A DNA stretch of 64,000 nt from Pseudoalteromonas shioyasakiensis. Lineage in GTDB: Bacteria > Pseudomonadota > Gammaproteobacteria > Enterobacterales > Alteromonadaceae. How positions within the stretch are numbered: position 1 is the stretch's first letter; each line of letters opens with the position of its first letter. Both the position numbers and the translations under genes were made by a program. Location: positions 806,001-870,000 of the forward strand of contig NZ_CP077771.1 of the NCBI RefSeq assembly GCF_019134595.1. Direction: 5' to 3'. Of this stretch, positions 45,755-56,600 are shown piece by piece. The notes beneath the pieces were generated by a model that saw only the letters and a program-made list of their open reading frames with translations, searched no databases and had not been told where the DNA came from.

Positions 45755-47035
45755 TTAAAGAAAGAGTGGTTTGTAGTCGTTTTCTAATTGTTCAAACGAC
45801 AAGTTACCAATAAAACGGCCAAAGCTTAGCCAGGTTGCTAGCCCTCGTAAGTCTTTAAAGTGTGGCGGAATAAATTTAGGGTCTTCAATCACACCTAAAT
45901 CATGTAATTGTGATATCAGTCTGAAATCATCAATCGAAATTTTACCTACCAATAATAAGTGCAATTGATCAATTCGACCTAACTGAATAGCAACCCGAAT
46001 AAGGTTATACACCAACACAAAACCTTTGATGTAGGCGATATCTTTGGTAAATGGTAAGCCTGTTGCTGTACTGCCTCGAAACACCCGCTGAGTAAGTGTA
46101 TAACTATCGTCTTTACTCAAACCTTGCGCTACATAATCACGATAAATATCAACAAACTCCGCACCATCAATGACCTTGGTTATACCTTGAATACGGTTCA
46201 CTAATTTTGCTAAACGTCGTGGCGTCGACTTTAAGGTAATAATTTCTGTCAACACCGCAAGGCCCTCTTGGGTCACTGTAGAGCTCGGTGTGCCTTTACT
46301 TAAACAGGTTAAATATGGCTGAGCAAGACCGTTTTGCGTGGTTCCGACATGGATCCAGCCTTCATGCACCTCAAGAATATCTAGCTCTCTTTGAGAAAAT
46401 TTAACATCTTGATTAAGTTTGATATTATTTGCACCTGCCGCAGCATCACTGACAATACCGTCGCTCAGAATAACCTCAACATCGATGCCCGGCATCGTTT
46501 GAGTCACTTGCGATGCTAAAATTTTCACTGCATCTTGCGCATCTATGTTTTTTGGATCATCCGGTAAAATATCCGCATCAAGCATACTCTTTAGCGGCTG
46601 TTCAAGCATGGTTGCAAGCTCAGAAAGTGAAGGCTCTCCAGCATGGAATAAATCTTTTGGATGACCGAACAGCTCAACAGACAAATCATGAAATTCAGGA
46701 GTACCACGATATTCAATCATACTAAGTACTGTTTTATATTCAGTGCACATCTTGCTCATGTATTGCGCAATCGGGTTTAGTTGCCCTAATTGGCTGATGA
46801 TATCGCGATTTAAATCAGAAAACGCACGGCGCAGTTCGCTTGGTACAAAACCAAGGTCACGCTGTTGGTAATAGGCTTGATCAACCGTTGGGTTCTTTTG
46901 GCATTTATGCTTAAAAAACTCTTCTTTGATTTGTTTATCCCAGTTGATCGCATCAAGAATACGAATGGGTGTTTGCAATGCGATTAATCGGTCAGATAAC
47001 TCGCGTGTTTTTGCTAATAATGCCTTATCTATCAT
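45755..47035 (-). CDS. DUF1704 family protein (QEGLA motif, HExxxH metallopeptidase-like)
   Basis: 426 aa, annotated in many genomes as flavohemoglobin-expression-modulating QEGLA motif protein. The motifs are VHEGWIHVGTTQNG (an HExxxH zinc-type motif near residue 230) and TQEGLAVLTEI (the QEGLA Glu, the likely third ligand, near 260). The same family includes the eukaryotic tubulin detyrosinase MATCAP, so a peptidase function is plausible; bacterial substrates are unknown. The ATG at 47035 lies at the edge of a 13-base hairpin and has no good ribosome site, which makes the start uncertain. Confidence 0.86.
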   Translation of the reverse strand: MIDKALLAKTRELSDRLIALQTPIRILDAINWDKQIKEEFFKHKCQKNPTVDQAYYQQRDLGFVPSELRRAFSDLNRDIISQLGQLNPIAQYMSKMCTEYKTVLSMIEYRGTPEFHDLSVELFGHPKDLFHAGEPSLSELATMLEQPLKSMLDADILPDDPKNIDAQDAVKILASQVTQTMPGIDVEVILSDGIVSDAAAGANNIKLNQDVKFSQRELDILEVHEGWIHVGTTQNGLAQPYLTCLSKGTPSSTVTQEGLAVLTEIITLKSTPRRLAKLVNRIQGITKVIDGAEFVDIYRDYVAQGLSKDDSYTLTQRVFRGSTATGLPFTKDIAYIKGFVLVYNLIRVAIQLGRIDQLHLLLVGKISIDDFRLISQLHDLGVIEDPKFIPPHFKDLRGLATWLSFGRFIGNLSFEQLENDYKPLFL

Positions 47036-47068
47036 GCTCTAGGCTCACTGTAAAATGAGCCTAGAGCA
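47035..47068. repeat. 13-bp perfect hairpin covering the DUF1704 translation start region
   Basis: TGCTCTAGGCTCA (47035-47047) and TGAGCCTAGAGCA (47056-47068) with loop CTGTAAAA. In the minus-strand mRNA the stem ends at the A of the ATG, so the region where a ribosome site should be is fully paired. It may instead serve the thioredoxin-like gene upstream, but no T-run follows on that strand. Confidence 0.75.
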
Positions 47069-47114
47069 TAGGCTAAATTTGCATAATTACAAAGCAAAAT
47101 TAAGCGGTTTTGAG

Positions 47115-47981
47115 CTAAAATTTAGCATGCTTAGAAACTAATTTTCCATCGTTGTAGAGAAGTAAACTGGGAACCGAATTAATGCCATTTTCGATAAATA
47201 AATCATTACCATAATCGATTGAAACCGGCATGGTTGCAGCGAATTTATCAACATATTCTTGCACTGCACTTTGGTCAGTCCACAACTGACTCACTTTGAC
47301 CTCGACATCAACTCCTTGCTTTGCCAACTGATTAACATGTTGCTGCGCTAATACACACTGTTTTGCCATTGCAGGGCGCGTGTCGGCTAAGTACCAGTCG
47401 CACCACGTTGCGGTGAACAGCACGGCTTTTTTGCCTTGTTTCGGAATAACCAAAGGAGTCGCTTGGCCGTGCTTTTCGCCTAGTAAACGCGCTTTATCAA
47501 CTTTGCCATTGTGTGATAACAAACGTAACGTGTTATCAAGCGGTTTATCAGCTTCGTGGCCTTGAAAAATCACCTTTTCATCACTATCGATCAATACATG
47601 AAAGGGGGTGCCCATAAATTCATAATGTTTAGCAACTTGGGCTGTGTGATCTGTAAATAGTGGCATAGTGAGTGAAAAACGCTCTTTAACCTTAGCAACA
47701 GCGTTTGCGTCATCATTAAGGTCAATATTAATAGCCACAAATTGAATTTTATCGCCATATTGCTCATAAGCATGCTGAAAATGCGGCATTTGCTCCATAC
47801 ATGGCTTGCACCAAGTAGCCCAAAACTTTAAGTAAACGGGTTTTTCGCCCAAGTAACTGTCAAGTTTGACTATTTTCCCTGCTTCATTTTCTAACACCAA
47901 AGGGGTTGTATTCGCCGATGTGTCTTGGCTCACAAGCAACAAACCTGTTAGCAGTATCAGGGGTATAAACTTATATTTCAT
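47115..47981 (-). CDS. Exported TlpA-like protein with two thioredoxin-fold domains
   Basis: 288 aa with a signal peptide (MKYKFIPLILLTGLLLVS). The first domain (about 27-165) is TlpA/ResA-like with FWATWCKPCMEQMPHF, an intact CxxC redox site. The second (about 180-288) begins VLFTATWCDWYLAD, which resembles the same motif but has lost the second cysteine, and has the cis-proline-like INSVPSLLL near the end. It would act as a periplasmic thiol reductase, with the second domain perhaps for binding. It is monocistronic or coupled to DUF1704, 80 bases downstream. Confidence 0.87.
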   Translation of the reverse strand: MKYKFIPLILLTGLLLVSQDTSANTTPLVLENEAGKIVKLDSYLGEKPVYLKFWATWCKPCMEQMPHFQHAYEQYGDKIQFVAINIDLNDDANAVAKVKERFSLTMPLFTDHTAQVAKHYEFMGTPFHVLIDSDEKVIFQGHEADKPLDNTLRLLSHNGKVDKARLLGEKHGQATPLVIPKQGKKAVLFTATWCDWYLADTRPAMAKQCVLAQQHVNQLAKQGVDVEVKVSQLWTDQSAVQEYVDKFAATMPVSIDYGNDLFIENGINSVPSLLLYNDGKLVSKHAKF

Positions 47982-48182
47982 TGTGCGTCCCTCAAATAAA
48001 ATCTATCTTAAGTTTAAGGTAAGAGAAAATATTGTAAATTTTCGACATCTACTGACTAAATGTGAGTTTAGTGATTTATCGCAAAGTAAGGTTTTAAAAA
48101 TACACATCACAGTTAAGACCTGCATAAAATAGCAGTAAACTTTTTACAGGTCTGAAACGTATTACTTCAAAAAGGAGTCATC

Positions 48183-48443
48183 ATGAAAAATGAGCTAGAC
48201 GGTAAATTAATTCTATCTGTGTATGAAAAAATCATTCAACACGGTGAAGATCATGAAGATGGAAAGCTTTATGAGGGTATTTGCGCTTTTTCGGATATCG
48301 ATGGTTATACGGTCTATCTAAAAGGCAGTGGCGTGTTACTGCGCTTTGGCTTTCATAATACCTATCACCTTGACTATCAACATGAAAAGAACAAAGAAGA
48401 CTTTTTAAAGAAAGTGCTTTATATCGCAGAACAGGAACTGTAA
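48183..48443 (+). CDS. DUF3081 family small protein
   Basis: 86-aa soluble protein with a strong ribosome site (AAGGAG seven bases upstream). It appears to match DUF3081, a short family of gammaproteobacteria with the segment ICAFSDIDGYTVYL followed by GSGVLLRFGFHNTYHLDY. No function is known. It is followed after seven bases by another small gene on the same strand. Confidence 0.75.
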   Translation: MKNELDGKLILSVYEKIIQHGEDHEDGKLYEGICAFSDIDGYTVYLKGSGVLLRFGFHNTYHLDYQHEKNKEDFLKKVLYIAEQEL

Positions 48444-48450
48444 AGAAGTA

Positions 48451-48750
48451 ATGAAACGACGGGTAAAAGCTGAGTCAAAGCAACAGCAGGCATTTATCAA
48501 CCAAGTTATTAATGAGCTAAAATCTAACCCAGATAAGTTAGATATCATTCGCGAAAACCTTAGCTACTATCGCGAACAACAGTTCCTCAAGCGTGGCTTT
48601 TTGCTTGCTATTGAGCGCTTTGATTGGGTATTTGAAGCAAGTAACGATGTAGAGCAAATCTGTGCGCAAATTTTAGCCGATGATTACATCGGCAAACGTT
48701 TGCGCCGCTACCCCTTGCTATATAAGGGTGTATTGGAACGTACCTATTAG
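48451..48750 (+). CDS. Small basic protein of unknown function (99 aa)
   Basis: Soluble, mostly helical and basic (MKRRVKAESKQQQAFINQV, then NLSYYREQQFLKRGFLLAI, ending IGKRLRRYPLLYKGVLERTY). No signal peptide, and one cysteine. I do not recognise a family. It is seven bases downstream of the DUF3081 gene, so the two are very likely one transcript. The start is supported by AAAGAAGTA upstream, a modest site. Confidence 0.65.
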   Translation: MKRRVKAESKQQQAFINQVINELKSNPDKLDIIRENLSYYREQQFLKRGFLLAIERFDWVFEASNDVEQICAQILADDYIGKRLRRYPLLYKGVLERTY

Positions 48751-48827
48751 ATATCCCACCGCTAAAACATGATCTGTCCGGTAAAAAATGCTAGGTTAGC
48801 GCCATTTTGAAATAACGAGAACTGGAC

Positions 48828-50423
48828 ATGTCAAAAACTATAAACTCTCACAACACCCATGAGGGTGGTAATAATGGGTTGTTTAACCGATTTTTAGCCA
48901 CTGTTGAATTTTTGGGTAATATGCTCCCTCACCCTATCACTTTATTTGCAATGTTCTGCGTTGCCATTATAGTTTTTAGCGGCATTGCCGATTGGTATGG
49001 TTTAAGTGCTATCGACCCACGCCCAGAAGGTGCTGCTGGTCGCGATCCTGATGGTGTTATTGAAGTTGTCAGCCTACTTAGCGCCGAAGGCCTGCAGCGT
49101 ATCGTCACTGGCCTTGTTACTAACTTCACGAGCTTTGCACCACTTGGCACGGTACTGGTTGCTTTATTAGGTGTGAGTGTTGCAGAGCACTCTGGTTTAC
49201 TCTCTGCTGCTATGCGCGGCATGGTAATGGGCGCATCTAAGCGTCTAGTTACTTTTATGGTAGTGTTTGCTGCGATTCTATCAAATACGGCATCAGAACT
49301 TGGCTACGTTGTACTAATTCCATTAGCAGCCATGATATTCCACAGCCTTGGTCGTCACCCTCTTGCCGGTCTTGCTGCGGCATTTGCCGGCGTTTCAGGT
49401 GGTTACAGTGCCAACTTATTACTCGGCACCATTGACCCGCTACTTGCAGGTATCACTACACCTGCTGCACAAATGATTGATCCGAACTACCAAGTTGGCG
49501 CTGAAGCAAACTGGTATTTCATGATGATTTCGGTATTTTTAATTGCCACTCTAGGTACTTTGGTTACTGAAAAAATCGTTGAACCACGTCTTGGTAAGTA
49601 CAACCCTGAAGAAGCAAGCAATGATTTGCCAAAGAACGACATTGCCGGTCTAACCGATAAAGAAAAGTCAGGTCTTAAGTGGGCGGGCGTTTCTCTGTTA
49701 GTGGTTTCATTATTACTTGCTTGGACAATTGTTCCTGAAGACGGCATTTTGCGTAACCCAGAAACAGGCCTTGTTGCACACTCGCCATTTTTAAAAGGCA
49801 TTGTGGTATTTATCTTTGTTACTTTCGGTATTCCAGGCTTTGTTTACGGCCGTGTCGTAGGCACCATGAAAAACGATAAAGATGTCATCGATGCCATGAG
49901 TAAAAGCATGAGCTCGATGGGGATGTATATTGTGCTGGTTTTCTTTGCAGCACAGTTCGTTGCCTTTTTTAAATGGACCAACCTAGGTACGATTTTAGCC
50001 ATTAACGGTGCTGCTCTGTTACAAGCATTAAACCTAACAGGCCCAGAAGTTTTCGTGCTATTCATTTTAATGTGTGCATTAGTAAACTTAAGCTTAGGCT
50101 CTTCATCAGCGCAATGGGCTGTAACTGCACCTATCTTCGTACCAATGTTAATGCTAATAGGCTACGCGCCAGAAACTATTCAAGCGGCGTATCGAATTGG
50201 TGACTCGGTTACTAACCTTATCACCCCAATGATGAGTTACTTTGGCTTGATACTGGCTGTTGCCACTAAGTATAAGAAAGACATGGGTATTGGTACATTG
50301 GTTGCGACCATGCTTCCTTACAGCATGATTTTCTTTGTTGGTTGGGTCGCGTTATTCTACTTATGGGTGTTTGTACTGGGCTTCCCTGTTGGCCCTGAAT
50401 CACCAATTTATTATCAGCCTTAA
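48828..50423 (+). CDS. AbgT family transporter
   Basis: 531-aa inner-membrane protein with the family's FLGNMLPHPITLF near the N-terminus, FTSFAPLGTVLVALLGVSVAEHSGL, and SNTASELGYVVLIPLA. The conserved C-terminal part has NLSLGSSSAQWAVTAPIFVPM and PMMSYFGLILA. AbgT proteins move p-aminobenzoyl-glutamate or, in MtrF-like members, export sulfonamides with the ion gradient. The substrate here could also be a peptide or amino-acid conjugate. No abgA/abgB hydrolase genes are adjacent. Confidence 0.9.
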   Translation: MSKTINSHNTHEGGNNGLFNRFLATVEFLGNMLPHPITLFAMFCVAIIVFSGIADWYGLSAIDPRPEGAAGRDPDGVIEVVSLLSAEGLQRIVTGLVTNFTSFAPLGTVLVALLGVSVAEHSGLLSAAMRGMVMGASKRLVTFMVVFAAILSNTASELGYVVLIPLAAMIFHSLGRHPLAGLAAAFAGVSGGYSANLLLGTIDPLLAGITTPAAQMIDPNYQVGAEANWYFMMISVFLIATLGTLVTEKIVEPRLGKYNPEEASNDLPKNDIAGLTDKEKSGLKWAGVSLLVVSLLLAWTIVPEDGILRNPETGLVAHSPFLKGIVVFIFVTFGIPGFVYGRVVGTMKNDKDVIDAMSKSMSSMGMYIVLVFFAAQFVAFFKWTNLGTILAINGAALLQALNLTGPEVFVLFILMCALVNLSLGSSSAQWAVTAPIFVPMLMLIGYAPETIQAAYRIGDSVTNLITPMMSYFGLILAVATKYKKDMGIGTLVATMLPYSMIFFVGWVALFYLWVFVLGFPVGPESPIYYQP

Positions 50424-50431
50424 CCTATTTT

Positions 50432-50594
50432 ATACCAATTCGCTTAATTAAGTGATCTATTTTGAGGCAATAAAACCTCGTTGATAGCAAGGCAAAAATT
50501 TCGTTATTTAGTTGTTCTAAATCAGAAATTTTTAACGCAGATAGCGACAGGTTTAATCCCTCAAAATGATTAAGTATTATTGCGGATTGGTATT
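50432..50594. mobile_element. MITE-like interspersed repeat (about 163 bp)
   Basis: Bounded by ATACCAATTCGC on the left and, read from the other end, AATACCAATCCGC. The imperfect terminal inverted repeats of about 35 bases both end in ATTTTGAGG. The centre contains further pairing segments (GAAATTT with AAATTTC around a TTTAGTTGTTCTAAAT core), so the transcript would fold. No coding capacity. A 43-base copy with only the two ends is at 22276-22318. Confidence 0.78.
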
Positions 50595-50605
50595 ACAAAA
50601 GATGT

Positions 50606-50633
50606 AAAAAGCCAAGCGAATGCTTGGCTTTTT
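50606..50633. terminator. Bidirectional rho-independent terminator
   Basis: AAAAAGCCAAGC, loop GAAT, GCTTGGCTTTTT: a 12-base stem whose ends give T-runs on both strands. It lies between the convergent AbgT gene and the 2720-aa surface protein gene. Confidence 0.9.
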
Positions 50634-50638
50634 GCTTG

Positions 50639-53600
50639 TTAACGGCGAGCCCGATACTGATAGCATCTAATAAACGCTAGCAGTAACAACAATGAGATTA
50701 AGCTCAGAGGTAGCGCTCCCCCACTTGTTTTATGCTCAACAATCACTTTTTTATAGGCTTTAACAACCACATTAAACTGCCCTTGGGTTGTTCCGCCATC
50801 ACCATCAGAGATAATAAAGGTTACTGTATCAGTGCCATCAAAACCGACATTTGGAGTATAGGTAAGTGTGCCGTCATCATTGATAACAACCACCCCATTA
50901 TTAGCTGATGCAGAAATAATGGTGAAATCATTATTATCATCATCAGTAACATTGCCTACTATGTCGATGTTAATTGGGTTTTGATCATCTGTTGTAACAT
51001 CAATAATTGCACTCACTTGTGGTGCTGTGTTTTCAACAACCTCAACAGTCACAGCTGCAAATGCTGAGCCGCCATTACCATCAGATACGCCATAGTTTAT
51101 TGTGGCTGTACCTAGATGTTCAGCTTGTGGACTAAAGTGCAGTTCATTATTAACAATACTCACTTCACCAATATCAACAGTTGCCGATGTTAGAGTTAAT
51201 AAATCGCCATCTGCATCTGTATCATTAGCTAAAACATCAAGGTATGCACTGATATTACGTTTCACCGTCATAACATCATCCATAGCTACTGGTTGGCTGT
51301 TATTCGTATCTAAAGTTGCGATACCGCTTGGATCTTCAATTGCACGATTAACTTGGCCATCGGCATCATTTGGACCACCATCTTCAATCGTAAGTTGAAC
51401 ACACCAGTGACCTTCGGTAAGCCCTTGTGTGTACTGCGCATCCTGTGGTGGTGGGCAGAATCCTTCAGCACCTTGTGCTGATGCAATACTATTACGACTA
51501 TCGACTGCAAATTCAGTCCAGCCAGTAGGCATCAGTTTACGATAAACAGCATTGCTCGGAATTGGACTAAACTGTGCTATCACTATGCTCACAGACTGAC
51601 CCGCAACTGGAATTTCATTTACATTGAAATCAAATACGCCGCTGATGTAGTCAAACCCATCGTCAGCATTCGCACCTAAGCCGTTATGTCCATACTTCAC
51701 TGCATCGTCTTCAGTAATAGCGGTGTTGCTACCAGAGGCTTTAAAAGCAACGTTACCTAAGCTAAAATGAAGTCCTGGTTCTGTCTCCATCAAGAAAAAT
51801 TCGCTTTCGACCAGTTTCTCTTGAACAACATTAGTTGCTAGTGAGCTGGCATCTAGATAATCTGGAATACCGTCGTTATCGCTGTCGGCGTAACCCTCTT
51901 CATCATCATTGATCCCATCAAAGTCTGAATCAATAGCTGATAACTCAGGTAATGAATCAAGCACTGTCAGTGAAAGCTTCACTGTGCCAGTCTTGTCACC
52001 ATCATCAACAGTGACCATAAATTCATAAACACCTTCAGCGAGTATGCTTGGGTCAAAACTAAGTTGGTCATCAATTACATCTGCATCAATGATTGCTTCA
52101 TCAGACACTTGCCAGTCAAATACATGGATATCGGCGAGGTTTGCATCTGTCACTAATGCACTGATAGTTACTTCACCGGCCTGTTTATCAATAAGACGCG
52201 TACCCACACCTTGCTGAGCTGCAAATAATTCTACGCTTGGCGCAACATTACCCTCTGCAATTGTTAGTGTATGTGAACCTAACGGACCCACAACTGCATT
52301 TTTAGGCTCTTGAAAATGCACAGTTAATGTTTCTGTGTTTTCTGGTAAGTCATCTTCAACAAGGTTAACTATCAATTGAGCTTCACGTTGACCTTGCTTA
52401 AAGGTAAATTCACCTTCAGATAAGTCATGGTCGTCTCCCATAATTGCATCCCCCGAGACTGTAAATGGCACTACTACAGGGTAAGTTACTGCATCACCAT
52501 TGAGAATCGCTTTAATGATGACGCTTGTTCCTTCAGTTGCAGTTTGATCTTTACTGAAATTAACTTGTGGGATTACATGGATCAATTGCGTTGCTGTAAC
52601 TTGGTCACTCCCTTCACCGGCACTCCAGACAACGGTATGCGTGCCCGATGCGAAGAAGCCTTTAGAGCTTGCCGTAACTCGCACTGGATTACCTAGTGAA
52701 TCCAATGCAACAGCCGTCCCCATATTCACTTTAGTGAACAGTCCTTCTGATGCAATCGTTTTATCTTCAGGTGCTGTGATAGTTATATCAGACACCGTTG
52801 ATACCACTTTAACGATAAGTGTTACATCTATCACTTCACCACTTGCATCTTTAATTTGATAAGTAATAGTTACATCTGCGTTTAAGCCAACAGGCGGTAA
52901 ATATTCAAGCTTATTATCAACAATTCGAATACTACCAACACTTGCAAGCGCTTTAACTAATGTCAGTGCATCACCATCAACATCAATGTCATTCGCTAAC
53001 ACATCAAGTACGACATACTCATTTAAGTCAGCATTAACCGTAAAGTTATCTGGTGTAGCAACAGGTGCATCATTAACTGGGTTCACTACAATAGTGACTG
53101 TTGCTAGCTCAGAGGTTAAAACACCATCAGAGACGCTATAACTAAAGCTATCAGAGCCACTAAAATCTGCATTTGGTTGATACATAAAACGATTAGCATC
53201 CATCGTTAACGTACCATTGCTAACAGGTGTGACTAAGTTGAATGTCAGCTCGTCACCATTCTCATCAAAGTACCCGAGTGTAAAGGTGATGCTCTCGTCT
53301 TCATTGGTACTGAATTGCTCACCACTAGCCACAGGCGCAACGTTAGCAATAATAACTGGGCTAGTAGCACCTGATGTAAAGGTCTCAGTATTACCGTTGC
53401 CATCAACATAGGTTACGACAACAGTAATCGTCGCACCGATATCAGCATCGGTTAGCATATACTCAGACAGTGTTGCGCCTGTAATTAACACCCCGTTGCG
53501 CATCCATTGGTAGGTAAATTCACCCAATCCATCTGCATCTTCAATGGTTGACTCAACACGCAAAGTTTCACCTTGTTTTGCCTCACCACTGATACTGATA

Positions 53601-56600
53601 CCACCCGTTGCTTCATCGTTAACATCGGCCACTGTGATAACAAAGGTTTGTGTATCAGTTAATCCTTCAGCATCAGTTACTAATAAGGTAACAACATGAG
53701 TGCCCACATCATCATTACTTGGTGTACCACTTAGCTCACCTGTGTCAGGGTTAAAGTCAAGCCAGCTTGGCAGTTCTGTAGCACTCAATTTATAGCTATC
53801 AGCACTGTCTACATCATTGACAACAAGTACATAGCTATACGCTTCATCTTGTGTCGCTGAAGTGACTGGCGCTGACTCAATCAGTGGCGCATCATTTACA
53901 GCGAGTACAGTAATAGTCACTGATGCCGTATTTGACTCTGCACCTTCATTATCAACTACTGAGTAAGTAAAGCTATCAAAGCCGACGTAATTGCTAACTG
54001 GGGTATAAGTAACTGTACCATCTATATTATTGATAATGTTACCAAATGCAGGTTCAGTAACAATCTTAACTGAGTCCTCGTCAATACTACCATCGACATC
54101 AGAATCATTGCCTGTCACATCGATGATAACGCTCTCATCTTCATCAATTTGTGTTGCATCATTATTTGCCAGCGGTGCATCATTCACAGCTGTTACTGTG
54201 ATGAATACAGTTGCATTATTTGACCAAATACCCAAATCATCTTTAACACGATAACTAAAGCTGTCTTCACCATTGCTATTAGCATTAGGCGTATAGCTGA
54301 TCATGCCGTCAACAATTTGTGTACTACCATGTTCTGGCTCAGTAAAAACCTCAAGGCTTGATTTATTAAGCGAACCATCTACATCTAAGTCGTTACCCAG
54401 TACATTAATGCTATGAGCTGTATCTTCGAGCAATTGAGCAACATCATTATTAGCCACTGGTGCATCATTCACACTATTCACGGTTAATTTCACTTCGGCG
54501 ATATTTGAGATTAATGATTGGTCATCTTTCACGCTATAAGTAAAGCTATCGCTGCCAAAGAAATCAGCGTTTGGTTTATAACTGATGGTTCCTGATGCAC
54601 TATTAATGCTGACTTTACCGTGTGCTGGTGCTTGGGTAATAGTCACATTGTCAATTGTTAAATCGCTATCTACATCAAGGTCATTGTCTAAAATCGACAG
54701 CTCAATCGAGGCATCTTCATCAAGCTCAGCTACATCGTTTAATGCAATTGGCGCATCATTAACTTCACCTACTGTGACCATTACGCTGGCCTGATTAGAC
54801 ATGGCTCCAGATTCATCTGCCACACGATATGTAAATGTGTCACTGCCATTAAAGTCCGTGTTTGGGGTATAAAGAATACGCTTGTTTTGCACACTCGCCT
54901 TACCATTTTCTGGCGCTGTGACGACTTCTAAACTAGATAAATCGAGTGAATCACCTTCATCTAAATCTGAATCGTTTAGTGCGACATCAATTTCAATTGC
55001 CATGTCTTCTTCAGTTATGGCCGTATCAATTTTAGCAAATGGTGCATCATTAACCGGGTTGATGGTAATAGAAACAGTCGCAATAGCTGAGCGCCCATTT
55101 TCTAAATCATCGACGGTATAAGTGAAAGAATCAGAGCCATTGACATTTTCATTCGGCGTATAGGTAATAACCCCATTCGCAGTATTTAAACTCGTTTTAC
55201 CAAGCGTTGGTGCTGTTACTACGCGAACACTGGCAGGGTTTAAGTCATTATCAACATCTGAATCGTTCTCTAAAATATTAATAGCAACACTATTATCTTC
55301 ATCAACGCTTGCTTTATCATCATGTACATCTGGCACATCATTAACATTCACAACATTCAGGGTAAACTCCTGCTTTGCTTCCTCTTTACTTGCATCAGTG
55401 ACAATAAGCGTAATGTTGTACGTACCTACATCATCATTCGTGGGTGTGCCGCTCAGGGTAAGTGTAGTATCATCAAAGGTTAACCAGCTTGGCATACCAA
55501 GAGCTGTATAAGAAAGACTATCATCAGCATCCACATCAGTTGCAGAAACGGTATAGCTGTACTGCTCATCTTCGGTTGCGGTTGTAATCGGCGTAGATGA
55601 AAATACAGGGGCATCGTTTACATTCTCAACGGTAATAGAAAACATTTGAGAATCAGACTCTTTTGCACTATCAGTAACCGTTAAACTTACCGTATGCGTG
55701 CCAACATCATCATTGCTTGGCGTACCAGACACTAAACCTGTCGCAGCATTTAAGCTTAACCAACTAGGAAGCGTCTTAGCTGAATAAGTCAGCGTATCGC
55801 CTTTGTCAACATCAGTTGCACTCAATGTATAGTTATAAATGCTGTCCTCTGTCGCTGTTGTGATAGGTGTTGACGAAATAACAGGTGCATCATTTACATT
55901 CATTACCGTCAACGTAAACTTCTGAGTACTTGTTTCTTTCTTTGAATCAACAGCAAGCAAGGTAATCGCATGTTTCCCAACATTTTCGTTCGTGGGAGTA
56001 CCACTTAAGATTTGGCTGACACTATTAAAGGTTAACCAAGAAGGCAGATTTAAACCTGAGTATGTGATCGAATCACCAGGATCAACATCTACTGCAGTAA
56101 ACTTATAACTATAGAGCTCGCCCTCTGTTGCTGTTATGACAGGGCTAGATGTGATAGTTGGTTTATCATTTACATTAGCAACATTAATCACAAAATCCTG
56201 CTTGTCAGATGCATTTAAAGAATCTGTTACAACCACTGCAACCGCATGCGTGCCTAAATCATCATTTGTCGGCGTGCCTGATAAAACGCCAGATTTAGCA
56301 TCCATTGTTAACCAACTAGGTAGACCAATTGCACTAAATGTAAGCGTATCACCCATATCGGCATCACTTGCCTTAACTGAATATAAATATTCAGTGTCTT
56401 CAGTTGCCCAAACCGGAGCTGAAGATGTTATCACAGGTGCCTCGTTCTTGCGGATTACATTTAAAGAATATTCTTGTTTAAGTTTTTCAACTCCATTTTC
56501 AGTTACATAAATCGTGATAGGGTAAGTGCCAATATCCAATTGCTCTGGAAAACCTGTTATCGTTCTCGTTGTCGCATTATATCCGATCCAGTGAGGATAG

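Noticed and set aside
48771..48798. TGATC followed 17 bases later by TAGGTT upstream of the AbgT gene, resembling the ECF promoters at 7827 and 8468
   Set aside because: The -10 side lacks CGTA, so only the common TGATC half matches.
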